Assembly (NCBI RefSeq): GCF_016428595.1
Contig: NZ_JAELVQ010000013.1
Span: 1-64,000, forward strand
DNA: 64,000 nucleotides
Source: Snuella sedimenti
GTDB lineage: Bacteria > Bacteroidota > Bacteroidia > Flavobacteriales > Flavobacteriaceae
Reading direction: 5' to 3'
Shown here: piece by piece, positions 26,249 to 41,486 of the stretch
Numbering within the stretch: the first letter of the stretch is position 1
How the letters are laid out: each line of letters opens with the position of its first letter
Notes under the pieces: generated by a model
Databases searched by the model: none
The model's input: only the letters and a program-made list of their open reading frames with translations
Told to the model about the DNA's origin: nothing
Translations under genes and position numbers: made by a program

Positions 26249-29200
26249 TTAATTGTTGTTTTTTATAATAGTTAAAAAATCGATTAACAATTCAAATTCT
26301 GTATCTACAAACTTGGTATCATACACCTGAACTTCTGTGCCTGCTGCCATTATTTCTTGCATTACTTTTTCAGGGTTTTTATTTTTGTATTTTGCTTCAA
26401 CCCATTTTAAATACTGGTTATTCTTTTCGTGTTGCAAGGCCTTATTTAAAAGTTGTTCTGCGTCTTTGGTCATACCAATTTTTCCAAGTGCTATAAGCTG
26501 CAAGTACAATTTAGTGCTTTCGTTTAGGTATTTGGGTGTGCGATGCCCTGCAATGGTTTTATAAACCTGTTCTGCTTTAGATTTTTTGTGCATTTGCTCT
26601 AAGCCATAGGCAATTATAAAATTATCCAACCGCTCATCAACATCGTAATGTTTACCTACTCCCAAATTTTTTGGCCACAACTTGGCCTGTTTTGCATAGT
26701 CTATGGCTTTCTTGTAGTTACCTTTTTGTAAGGCATCGAAGGCTGCTTTAATACAGGCATCGTGATACATCGTTCTTCCTATGGTTGCACCTTCGTATGG
26801 CAATACGTTAAACGCATTTAAAAAATCGATACAGGTGTCATATTGCTTGAGTCCCATTACAGCTTTGGCATAATGCATACCGAATAAGGATTTTTCGGGA
26901 TATAACTTTAAAAATGTTTTAGCTTTTTTAGCTGCCTCCCCAAACTTGTGTTTTGCTAAATAGTCTTCTATAAGCGCCATATTCACTCGCCAATCATTAG
27001 GATCAATACTGTAGGCCCTTTGTAAGGCTTCTTCAGCAGCATTTTCTTCATCAACAAATAATTTGGTCTTGGCTAAATAAAATAGGGATGTACCTGGTTC
27101 GTCTCCACATTTAGCAAACATACTTTTGGCTTCTTCAATCAATCCTTTGTTCCAGTAAATAAGTGCTACAAAGTACTTTAATTTCCAATGGGAATTTTTG
27201 TCTATTAATTCATTTAACATGGTCACGCTTTCCACACGATGCGGAAACACCAAATCTACAGGTAATTTGAGCGCTTCCTGTAAATGGGCTGTGGTGTTTT
27301 CAGTATCTAAATGGGCTAACCATAATGCTACGATGGGCTGTTTTGGTGCTAATTTTAATAGCGTAACGGCTTCATCTTGTGCGCCTAATGCCAGATACTT
27401 AAGAGCCAATTCGAGATAGGTTTCGTAAGGTAGCTCGTTGGTAATTTGTGCATTAAATTCTGCTTCACTCTTTTGTTTTAAAAACAACAGCTCGGCATCA
27501 GCAAATATATTGGTTGCATCTAATTGAGTGATTGTTTCTAACTTGGAGTGTGCAGATACGCTATCTTTTTCTTTCCTATAGATAAAGGCTTGCATTTCAA
27601 GGGCGCTCATATTAAAGATGTTAAAATGCAATGCTTTCTCTAGATAGGTTTTGGCTTTATCAAAATTTTTTTCGTTTAAAAACAGTTTCGCCAATTCGGT
27701 GTATGCAGACGACCTGTATGCGACATCTTGACTGGCTATAGAAAATCCGCTTTTCGCTTCATTTGTGTTTCCTAAAATAGCATAGATTAAACCGTAATTG
27801 TAGTTTGCCAATCCGTCGTAAGTATCAACAGCTAAAGCTTTTTGGGTGTACTCAAGGGCTTTTTGGTACTGCATGATACGGTAATGACTCAATGCCAACC
27901 TGTTTATTGTAGGAACAAAACCTGGTTCTTTTTCGTGACTTTTCACATACGCTTGCAGTGCTTCGGGATAACGGCGTTGTTTTTCTAATTCCAAGCCTTC
28001 TACATATAAACCATAAGCTGTTTCCATGTTGAAATCTTCGTTTGGTTTTATGGGCCTATCGACGCTATTATTAGGGTTTTTAGAATTGTAGTACAGCTTG
28101 TTTTTTCCGAAATTCACTTCAAAAACACTGCCATTATCTATGGTTATTGTTTCTGTAATTAATTGCAATGGGGTCGCTTTCACTTTTTTATTAAAAATGA
28201 TCTTGCCCTGCGAGGTTACGACCAAATCGTCATCTAAATTCTGTAACGCACTTAAAAATAGGGTGACTTTATTCCCAGATTGTTCTATGTTTAAAACACC
28301 ATGTTGTGAAGCTGCCACCATCCCTTTTGTTTCTTTTAAAGGAAACCAATATTCGTTCATAACATCGGTATCCTGAGGTGAAAACTCACGGTGCTTAAAA
28401 GGTGTATAGGTACTACTGGCTGCTGCTTGGTTGAACAGTTTGCCCGATTGGTATTCTATATATTGTCCGTCGGAATCTGTTAAAAGGTCTTCCCATATCA
28501 TGCCTTGGTCCGAAAGTCCCCAAATCCATATTTTCTTCCCAGGCTTGTCATCGTAGAGGCTATAATGTCCGAAGCCAAAATCATCATCGTGATAATACCC
28601 GCCAAAATAATCGGAATAGGCATTAATAACATGGTAGGATTTATAGACACCAAAATTGTTATTTTCGTAAAAGCTTATTTCCCTTCCGTTGTCTATAGGC
28701 CATTCGCCTATTTCTCCCCCATGACCGATACGCTTATTGCCAGGGTATAAAAATTCCAGATTGCCTTTTGCTTTAGCAGCTGCATTCATCCAATGGTAAT
28801 AGGTAACCGGTACATTGGAATTGTTAAACCATGTTGCTTTGGTTTCAAAATAGGCTTTATCTTTTGGCAATCGTATCTCTACATTCCAATTGGTCCGCGA
28901 TGGCAAATCTAAGGCGCCCACAATACAGGACACGCTGCCATCTTCATTTTCCTTAATCCTATAATCAACAGGTGTAGCACAGGTTGGAATGTGCCCTATA
29001 TCGCCAAAATTATACTCCAGCCCACCAGAAGTCCATGCACCCCGCATTGCCACATCCCTAAATTTGACCACGTGGTTATAGTACATAAATTCTTTTCCCG
29101 TAGATTTTTCTATGGCACCCCATATTTTACCTCCAATGTCTGGACACACAAATACCTTAATATACTCGTTTTCCAGCACGACCATATTCCATGCTTTATC

Positions 29201-29395
29201 TTCGCCTTTGGCTGTATAGCCATCGAATCTAAAATAAGGATACAACCGTCCTATTTGTGGCAACGGACTAGGGTCTGAAAACATATAGGTTTTCATAGTG
29301 AGCTTTTCTTCTTTTATGGTCGCATTTTGTGAGAATGTAGAAGTGCTCATGGCTATTGAAATTAGTACTACAAAAATTATTCTTTTACTATTCAT
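26249..29395 (-). CDS. DUF5107 domain protein with long C-terminal TPR array
   Basis: The 1048-aa exported protein (signal peptide about 1-22) combines a DUF5107 region (about 35-450), which looks like an aldose-epimerase/beta-sandwich fold with DIGGKIWGAI and EYNFGDIGHIPT, with a tetratricopeptide array (about 455-1040, for example YPEALQAYVKSHEKEPGFVP and YNYGLIYAILGNTNEAKSGF). DUF5107-TPR proteins recur in Bacteroidota PULs but I know of no established activity. It lies 3 bp after the GH2 gene and 5 bp before GH95, so it is part of the enzyme set. A mutarotase or glycosidase role is a guess. Confidence 0.75.
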   Translation of the reverse strand: MNSKRIIFVVLISIAMSTSTFSQNATIKEEKLTMKTYMFSDPSPLPQIGRLYPYFRFDGYTAKGEDKAWNMVVLENEYIKVFVCPDIGGKIWGAIEKSTGKEFMYYNHVVKFRDVAMRGAWTSGGLEYNFGDIGHIPTCATPVDYRIKENEDGSVSCIVGALDLPSRTNWNVEIRLPKDKAYFETKATWFNNSNVPVTYYHWMNAAAKAKGNLEFLYPGNKRIGHGGEIGEWPIDNGREISFYENNNFGVYKSYHVINAYSDYFGGYYHDDDFGFGHYSLYDDKPGKKIWIWGLSDQGMIWEDLLTDSDGQYIEYQSGKLFNQAAASSTYTPFKHREFSPQDTDVMNEYWFPLKETKGMVAASQHGVLNIEQSGNKVTLFLSALQNLDDDLVVTSQGKIIFNKKVKATPLQLITETITIDNGSVFEVNFGKNKLYYNSKNPNNSVDRPIKPNEDFNMETAYGLYVEGLELEKQRRYPEALQAYVKSHEKEPGFVPTINRLALSHYRIMQYQKALEYTQKALAVDTYDGLANYNYGLIYAILGNTNEAKSGFSIASQDVAYRSSAYTELAKLFLNEKNFDKAKTYLEKALHFNIFNMSALEMQAFIYRKEKDSVSAHSKLETITQLDATNIFADAELLFLKQKSEAEFNAQITNELPYETYLELALKYLALGAQDEAVTLLKLAPKQPIVALWLAHLDTENTTAHLQEALKLPVDLVFPHRVESVTMLNELIDKNSHWKLKYFVALIYWNKGLIEEAKSMFAKCGDEPGTSLFYLAKTKLFVDEENAAEEALQRAYSIDPNDWRVNMALIEDYLAKHKFGEAAKKAKTFLKLYPEKSLFGMHYAKAVMGLKQYDTCIDFLNAFNVLPYEGATIGRTMYHDACIKAAFDALQKGNYKKAIDYAKQAKLWPKNLGVGKHYDVDERLDNFIIAYGLEQMHKKSKAEQVYKTIAGHRTPKYLNESTKLYLQLIALGKIGMTKDAEQLLNKALQHEKNNQYLKWVEAKYKNKNPEKVMQEIMAAGTEVQVYDTKFVDTEFELLIDFLTIIKNNN

Positions 29396-29398
29396 ATA

Positions 29399-35070
<5,672 letters not shown>

Positions 35071-35098
35071 TGATTACTTTATTTGAACTATTTCGCTG

Positions 35099-37621
35099 TT
35101 AAAAATTTTTATTTTTTCCCAAGGTAGCTTCTAAAAAGTGCTTGGGTGCATTGTTTTTATCCCCCTTAAAAATCATTTTTCCATGCTGCTTACTTCCTTT
35201 TAAGGCAATGATATAGGCTGTATTCGGTTGCGTCTTAAAATGTATAACGCCATCTTTTTCTTGGTGCTTTATTTTTGTCCTTGACGGGTTATCGACATGG
35301 ATCTCGACCTTCAATCCATCCCAAGGATTGACCACCTTGCAATGGTTTCCTTTCAAGCTTTTTATCCAAATTCCTGAAACTTGACCATCCTCCTTTTTCT
35401 CGGAAGCAACCAAAAAAGCGCCTCTAGCTCTTAATTTAAAAGCAGGTGCCCATCCGTCTGGAATTGCTGGAAAAACCCTGATTTTGCCCTCGTTACTTTG
35501 CAACAGCATTTCATTAACCGCAGCGCTGTAATGGCTTAACGTTTCCATTCCCGCTTGAATAAAAGGTTTTGCTGGATGACCTTTTGGGTATTTCGCTCTG
35601 GCATCGTAAATATAATCGCGCTGGGTGGTTATATCTGGTTTAGCAACGGAGTCCATATAAATAGATAAATTATACCAATGGTCGATGTTGTAAAACAAAC
35701 CTTGAGGAAAATGTTGCAACCTACGGATACCATTTCGCATGCGATCCATCACCACATCCCCCAAGCCCAAACGTGCCGCTACTATGGCATCTGGAGAAAT
35801 GGCATTTATTTCGGGAACGTGGTTTTTTACCACATTGGAAGCTGCTTTAAACTCCCGACTATCCTGATTTCCCAAACCAATGATGTTTGCAGGAAAGACC
35901 AGTGAGGTATTACCACTAAAATGATTGGTCCATTTACCATATACTTCGGGTGTAGGGTACACAGAACCATCTGGGTTATATGCCAATTGCATAATTTCGC
36001 CTATTTTGGGTTCGCTTCTAAATGGAATTGGCCAAATATGGTCAATGATATGTTGCCACTGTGCTACTTTTTTGTCATCCACACGAAGTGTTTTTGCCGC
36101 TTCAACACAGGCTGTCATGGTAGAAATAATCATATTTCTATCGGTAATGGGATTTTTTAAATCGTGTGTTCTCGGACTTTCATAAGGTTGGGACGGATAG
36201 ATAAAATATTCCTTTTTATCGACATCCCATTGTAGCTTTTTCACGTAAAATTCGGCTGCTTTCTTTAAAAAAGGATACCCTTTTTCTTTTAGGAATTCTT
36301 CATCATCCGTAAACTGATAATATTCCCAGAAAATAGCTGCTATTTGTGTAGCTGGTGTAAAATTATTAAGCATATCACCCCTATCCCAATAAGTCATCTT
36401 CCCAAAAAAATCATGAGCTTCGCTCCACAGAATGGCATCGTCTGACCCTCTCATTTTGGCATGTTTTTCGGCTTGTGGCATCAAACTGAAATAGGTGTTT
36501 ATATAGGGCAACATAAGTTCTGTATCATTCTGCGCCGCCAATCCCCAATATTGTTGTTGGGTGTTCCAATGGTGAGGCGTTACCCAGTTTCTCACATCGT
36601 GATTCCACGTCCATAAACCGCCATTAAACACAACGGGATATTTTCCTCTGGAGGAACTTGCCATTAAATAACGACGGAAATAATACAGGTTCTCTATATA
36701 ATCGTTTCCTAAATGGACAAACGATTGATTCCAAAAGTTGTCCCACCATAATGTGTGTTGCTCTTTTTCCTTTGAAACGGTCTCCTTTTCAACAGCATTC
36801 AATAATTCAATAGCGGCTGTTGTAGGGTTGTCCGATTCGTTTGATGTTACTAAGGAAATGAGTACTGTAACCTCATGGTTTTTTTCTTGGGATGTTGTTA
36901 GTTGTGCTCTTTTTTCGCTTATGATTTGAGCTACAACGTCTGCTCCCAATATTCTGCAAACTACCGAAAACTGAAGGCCTTCAAACGATTCTTCCAATAC
37001 AATATCCTTATTTAAAGTTGATGCTTGTGTATTTCCCAGTCCTATTTTGGTGTTTTTTGAATACCCACCATACCAGCCTGCAAAGGCACGACTCCCCCAA
37101 CGCTCTAAATCAACATGTATTTTAGAACCTTTTGCATTAGGGCTTTTCGCATCCGATTTAATGTTTACAACCCAAACATTTTTATTGGGCGACACCCAAG
37201 AAGTTATTTTACTCTCTGAAAATGGCGTTTGTGATTGCATGGACACCTCGGCATTCTTTAGCGATAATCTGCTATCAAAATCATCAAGATATAGCCAATC
37301 GAATGCGGGTACTCCTAGGTCAATACTTAACCGTGCGCCTCCCCTTAAAGTGGCTTCCGACTCGGCATTGGGCTGATCGAACAAATCATTTTTATTAATT
37401 TGGATTTCAACACCGTTCTTGGTATTCCAAACCATGCCGCCCAAATCACCGTTTCCTATGGGAAACCCTTCAAAACCTTCATAAGCAGGAGTTTTATAGA
37501 CAATGTCGTGTTTGGTCAAATAAGAAGTATCTACTTCAAAAATCGGGCTCTGTGCCAATGCATTTTGAAAGTTGAAAACTGAACAGACTATTGCAATTAA
37601 TTTAATTTGATTTTTGAACAT
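35099..37621 (-). CDS. DUF5703 protein with GH95-like (alpha/alpha)6 domain
   Basis: I start at 37621 (MFKNQIKLIAIV, 840 aa), which gives a normal signal peptide and removes overlap with the upstream gene. The N-terminal DUF5703-type beta domain (about 35-290, PIGNGDLGGMVWNTKNGVEI) is followed by a six-hairpin barrel (about 300-710). In the barrel HHWNTQQQYW occupies the position of the GH95 Asn pair, with N but Gln in place of the second Asn. A C-terminal beta domain follows. It is presumed to be a glycosidase because of the fold and operon context; the substrate is unknown. Confidence 0.75.
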   Translation of the reverse strand: MFKNQIKLIAIVCSVFNFQNALAQSPIFEVDTSYLTKHDIVYKTPAYEGFEGFPIGNGDLGGMVWNTKNGVEIQINKNDLFDQPNAESEATLRGGARLSIDLGVPAFDWLYLDDFDSRLSLKNAEVSMQSQTPFSESKITSWVSPNKNVWVVNIKSDAKSPNAKGSKIHVDLERWGSRAFAGWYGGYSKNTKIGLGNTQASTLNKDIVLEESFEGLQFSVVCRILGADVVAQIISEKRAQLTTSQEKNHEVTVLISLVTSNESDNPTTAAIELLNAVEKETVSKEKEQHTLWWDNFWNQSFVHLGNDYIENLYYFRRYLMASSSRGKYPVVFNGGLWTWNHDVRNWVTPHHWNTQQQYWGLAAQNDTELMLPYINTYFSLMPQAEKHAKMRGSDDAILWSEAHDFFGKMTYWDRGDMLNNFTPATQIAAIFWEYYQFTDDEEFLKEKGYPFLKKAAEFYVKKLQWDVDKKEYFIYPSQPYESPRTHDLKNPITDRNMIISTMTACVEAAKTLRVDDKKVAQWQHIIDHIWPIPFRSEPKIGEIMQLAYNPDGSVYPTPEVYGKWTNHFSGNTSLVFPANIIGLGNQDSREFKAASNVVKNHVPEINAISPDAIVAARLGLGDVVMDRMRNGIRRLQHFPQGLFYNIDHWYNLSIYMDSVAKPDITTQRDYIYDARAKYPKGHPAKPFIQAGMETLSHYSAAVNEMLLQSNEGKIRVFPAIPDGWAPAFKLRARGAFLVASEKKEDGQVSGIWIKSLKGNHCKVVNPWDGLKVEIHVDNPSRTKIKHQEKDGVIHFKTQPNTAYIIALKGSKQHGKMIFKGDKNNAPKHFLEATLGKNKNF

Positions 37622-37646
37622 CTCTATTATCTGTATTATTCTATAA

Positions 37647-40610
37647 TTATTCAACAACTAGTAACCAGCCTTTTGTTGGATCTATTGTTAGGTCGTCATC
37701 TACAGAAAATAGCTGTTCTGGCTGATAATTTTCAATCTTAGGGGCGATCATTTTAACTTGGGATTTAGTTAATCCAACGGCATCCCAATCAATATTTAAT
37801 TTTACACTCACTGGTTCTTTTGCCCAACTAGCAATAGCAACCAAAAGCTTTCCTTCCTTAATATAGGCCGTAGCCTTCACATTTGGATTGCTGGTATTTA
37901 TCACTGGGCGTTTGTCCCAATAGCCTATCATCCTGGCCTCGTCAATACCAAAACTATCCCAAACTTTCCAAATTTGTCTTGGATCGCAACTTACTCCTTC
38001 GGTAAACCACGGATAGCGTACAGTCATACCATACACCATACCACGCCAAGGATTTCCTCCTGCATGTAACATATCACCCATATGTCCGAACGGAATGCCT
38101 GAAACTTCAACCAACCAGTTCTCGGGAGGCATTTCGTCATATTTAAATGATTCTCCAAACCATAGTTTATCCAAATATGGAAAAAACTCGGTATATTGTG
38201 TTGCCGGTCCTTTTGAAAACCCGGTGTTGGAATGTAAATCCATCATGCATCCAGGTTTTATTCCATCTAAAATCTTTCGCATCCGCTTTAATATGCGTCT
38301 GTCGTAAGATACATCGTCTAAATATAACCCATCTATATCATTTTTTTTAACCAACCATGCTAATCCTTCCAAATAATAGTTATACCATCTAGAATCACCT
38401 GGTGCATTGACAATTGATGCATCGATACCGTTTTCAAGTGGAGAATACCACTGCGGACGGTAACCGCCCACCAAATGCTCTTGCAACCACGGGTAGCCTC
38501 CACCTTTTCCTGTTCCCAAAATTTCATTGCCCAAACTGCGCAAGGCCCATATCTCGGTAGTGTAATTCGTGAGCTCCCTGATGGTGTAATAAATTTTTAC
38601 CTTTAAGTCCTTGGCATGCATTTGGTCTACAAAGCTTTTCATTTCCTTTGTTGCTACAAAGGGATAGTTAATGTATGGGTTATATTTGCTGGCATGGTGT
38701 AGGTTTACGATCTTAACGCCATCGGTAATTTCATCATCTTTGGGCATAGGGTCCAATCCGTTATGGTAGTATCTGTTAACAAATTGTGATTTAGTATCTA
38801 TCTTTCTCACAGGAGTAATCAAAAACGATACCTCGAAAACCAAAGTTTCTCCCTTTTCAAATTTTCGTTGTCCAGAATAGATTGTTGCGATAGTTTCATT
38901 ATCGCCCTTCTCTATTGAAAAGCCTCCCTTACCTCCATTATGCCAACTTTCTGGAGGCGCGGGCTTGTAAAGATTGAGCAGTGGTCCATGGTAACTGCCT
39001 CCCCTTAATTCTACATGTAGCCCTCCATAGGTATTACCAACCCAAAAACTGTCGTGGGGTCCTTTCCATTTGGCTGAATGGTTTTGAGGGACTAAGGTGC
39101 CCGGCAATCCCATACCCATCATATATTCTGCTATGCTGGATTGAAACGGAATTTCCAATTTAAAATCGTTGAGTTCACAATCCTTTTTGGCCACAAGTTT
39201 TATTTTATAGTTTAGATGACCATCAAACTCTGTGGTGTTAATGGTTTGGATGTCAAAATTTTCAGAACGGGCTGTATATGTTTTGGTAAAGGTTCCTAAA
39301 TCATGATCTGTTGATTGAGGGGCTTTAGGTTCAATAGTTTCCCCTTCCAAATTATAACGTATGGGGGCATTCAAAATTTCTGTACTCCAAACATTAATGG
39401 TTGACGGTAATCCATATTCATTTAATGCCACCTGTTTACCATACAGATCAAGTTTGTTTTCTTCTTTTAAAGTAATTGGCGTGTAAGGTTTTGTGGGGTG
39501 GTTATCCAATCCTATGGTCGAATTCAACCAACGTAATCGGGAGTGTCTCCATGGTTCATTATCACCTCTATCTGCAATAGTTTCTTCTGAAACATTTAAG
39601 GCAATTTCAATAGTTTTATCGGGTTGATTATCGGCCTTAATTGTAACATGCCCTTTATACGTCCCCGATTCGGTAGTTGCTAGGATATCAGTACCTATCC
39701 AAAGCGGTTGGATTTGTCCTTTTTTAACGTTAACCTGTTTTGTAAATGGTGTTCCATATGGGTCTACACCATGGGTATTAAAACAGGTAAAGGCGCTTGC
39801 TGGAATATTGCTGTTATTTGGGGATTTTAAATCGTGAAACACCAGAGTTACATTTTCAAGATTGGTTTTGGAAGCGTAAATGCCAATTTGAAAAGCGTAG
39901 TATTCGTTTTTTTGAGCCTTACCTTCAAATTGATGCGTTACACCTTCCTTAATCCATTTCAAGGGCAAATAATTGCGCATCTTAATGGGATACTTCCTGT
40001 CTTCTGCAATGGCGATATAATCTGATGCCGTACTGTTTACCAGCTGCTCCTGTTCTGCTTGGGTAGCAGTAACTTCCATGGGATAAAACGAATCGAAATC
40101 GGTTCTGGCTTGAATCTCTGTACAGATGGCTCTTGGTAACTTTTTCAACTTTTTGGATCGATCCAATTTGTTCTCTTCCATCCAATGCTTACTAGGTGTA
40201 TCTTCTTTTTTTAGATATCCGTAACGGTAAAAGCCCCATTCCTTATCTGGCTTAAAGGGTAAATAGTAGAAGTAATAGGTTCCTTCATCAACAGGACCAA
40301 AAACCAGTTTACAATATTCGTTATTAACGTCCAACCTATGAATATTGGGTATGGTATCTCCCGTTTTGGCATTAATTATTAAAAGCCTTCGGTCTTCGGG
40401 GTTTTTATCGTGTCGCCTCCAGTTCAAGTCTAGTTTTACGGCATCGGCTTTTTTAGCAACCTCAACAACGGCCCTATGGTTGCCAAAGCCTGCTTCCCAA
40501 GGTGTGTCGGCTATACCGTAATTTACTTCAGATTGTGCCCCAGTGTTAATCGTAAAAAGGGATAACAATAGGGCAGTAATAATGTTCAATGTGTTTTTCG
40601 TTAGGTTCAT
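37647..40610 (-). CDS. DUF6067 / GH123-like putative glycoside hydrolase
   Basis: The 987-residue exported protein has a signal peptide (about 1-25). An N-terminal beta-sandwich region (about 200-350) of the GH123_N/DUF4091-associated type and a large middle beta domain lead to a TIM-barrel-like C-terminal part (about 650-900). That part contains VKIYYTIREL, DGLYLDDVSYDR (candidate catalytic Asp pair), a DLHSNTGF motif and a Greek-key end. The family is annotated as DUF6067; some GH123 relatives are beta-N-acetylgalactosaminidases. The activity here is unproven. It is tightly linked to the other enzymes (12 and 25 bp gaps). Confidence 0.7.
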   Translation of the reverse strand: MNLTKNTLNIITALLLSLFTINTGAQSEVNYGIADTPWEAGFGNHRAVVEVAKKADAVKLDLNWRRHDKNPEDRRLLIINAKTGDTIPNIHRLDVNNEYCKLVFGPVDEGTYYFYYLPFKPDKEWGFYRYGYLKKEDTPSKHWMEENKLDRSKKLKKLPRAICTEIQARTDFDSFYPMEVTATQAEQEQLVNSTASDYIAIAEDRKYPIKMRNYLPLKWIKEGVTHQFEGKAQKNEYYAFQIGIYASKTNLENVTLVFHDLKSPNNSNIPASAFTCFNTHGVDPYGTPFTKQVNVKKGQIQPLWIGTDILATTESGTYKGHVTIKADNQPDKTIEIALNVSEETIADRGDNEPWRHSRLRWLNSTIGLDNHPTKPYTPITLKEENKLDLYGKQVALNEYGLPSTINVWSTEILNAPIRYNLEGETIEPKAPQSTDHDLGTFTKTYTARSENFDIQTINTTEFDGHLNYKIKLVAKKDCELNDFKLEIPFQSSIAEYMMGMGLPGTLVPQNHSAKWKGPHDSFWVGNTYGGLHVELRGGSYHGPLLNLYKPAPPESWHNGGKGGFSIEKGDNETIATIYSGQRKFEKGETLVFEVSFLITPVRKIDTKSQFVNRYYHNGLDPMPKDDEITDGVKIVNLHHASKYNPYINYPFVATKEMKSFVDQMHAKDLKVKIYYTIRELTNYTTEIWALRSLGNEILGTGKGGGYPWLQEHLVGGYRPQWYSPLENGIDASIVNAPGDSRWYNYYLEGLAWLVKKNDIDGLYLDDVSYDRRILKRMRKILDGIKPGCMMDLHSNTGFSKGPATQYTEFFPYLDKLWFGESFKYDEMPPENWLVEVSGIPFGHMGDMLHAGGNPWRGMVYGMTVRYPWFTEGVSCDPRQIWKVWDSFGIDEARMIGYWDKRPVINTSNPNVKATAYIKEGKLLVAIASWAKEPVSVKLNIDWDAVGLTKSQVKMIAPKIENYQPEQLFSVDDDLTIDPTKGWLLVVE

Positions 40611-40622
40611 TTTAATCGTTAT

Positions 40623-41480
40623 TTATTTCTCTATAAATTTGGCAGTTACCCATATTGGAAAATGATCGGATGGATATTTCATCTTATAGCTATCCGTAAG
40701 TACCCCATATTTTAAAACTCCAACCATACTATTTACGAAAACATAATCTATTCTGTGTTCTGGAGTTCTATCAAATTGAAATCCGTTATAGGTTCCATCA
40801 GGACCGTATGGATTTGACTGGGTAATTGATTTAGAATCATGAAGTCCATATGCTACCATCTTTTGATATGCTTTACTTTCTGGTGAAAAATTAAAATCTC
40901 CCAATACAAACACTGGAATATTTCCATCTAATTCATTTATCTTTTCATTAATTAAAGTTGCACTCTTAACTCTGGCTTCCTTTCCTTTACTGTCAAAATG
41001 TGTGTTAAACACATAAAACTGCTTTTTTGTTTCTTTGTTCTCAAACAATGCCCATGTACATATACGTGTATATCCTGCATCCCAAGATTTACTTACGCTG
41101 TTTGGGGTTTCGGAAAGCCAAAACATCCCTGACTGTAACAATTCAAATCTGTTTGCTTTGTAAAAAATAGGATTGTACTCACCTTCTTCCTTTCCGTCTT
41201 CACGTCCATTACCCACCCAACTATAACCATTGGTTTTTTCATGTAAATACTTTACCTGATGTAAATGAGGCTCTTGTAAGCCAATAATATCTGGATCATG
41301 AAAATTAATGAGGCCTACTTGATGGACTCTACGGTTTACCCAATAGTTTTCTTTGGGTTCTCCTAAATTATACAATGCTTCATCGTAGCCAACATTATAG
41401 CTCATAACACTAATTTGTTCTTGACTAAAAGCGCCAAAAGCAGAAAGCATGAAACAATAAAAAATATTTTTAATAAACAT
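40623..41480 (-). CDS. Exported endonuclease/exonuclease/phosphatase (EEP) superfamily hydrolase
   Basis: The 285-aa protein has a signal peptide (about 1-19) and the EEP catalytic set: E70 (GLQEPH), H161 (NTHFD), D195/N197 (LGDFNFSP), D245 (RIDYVF) and D272-H273 (SDHFP). Members include phosphodiesterases, sphingomyelinases and inositol phosphatases. In a glycan locus the likely target is a phosphate- or lipid-linked group on the glycoconjugate. It lies 6 bp after the GH5 gene and 12 bp before the DUF6067 gene, so it is part of the operon. Confidence 0.88.
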   Translation of the reverse strand: MFIKNIFYCFMLSAFGAFSQEQISVMSYNVGYDEALYNLGEPKENYWVNRRVHQVGLINFHDPDIIGLQEPHLHQVKYLHEKTNGYSWVGNGREDGKEEGEYNPIFYKANRFELLQSGMFWLSETPNSVSKSWDAGYTRICTWALFENKETKKQFYVFNTHFDSKGKEARVKSATLINEKINELDGNIPVFVLGDFNFSPESKAYQKMVAYGLHDSKSITQSNPYGPDGTYNGFQFDRTPEHRIDYVFVNSMVGVLKYGVLTDSYKMKYPSDHFPIWVTAKFIEK

Positions 41481-41486
41481 TATTAC

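Noticed and set aside
37047..37376. 109-aa open frame antisense to the DUF5703 gene
   Set aside because: Shadow of the real coding strand; no supporting features.
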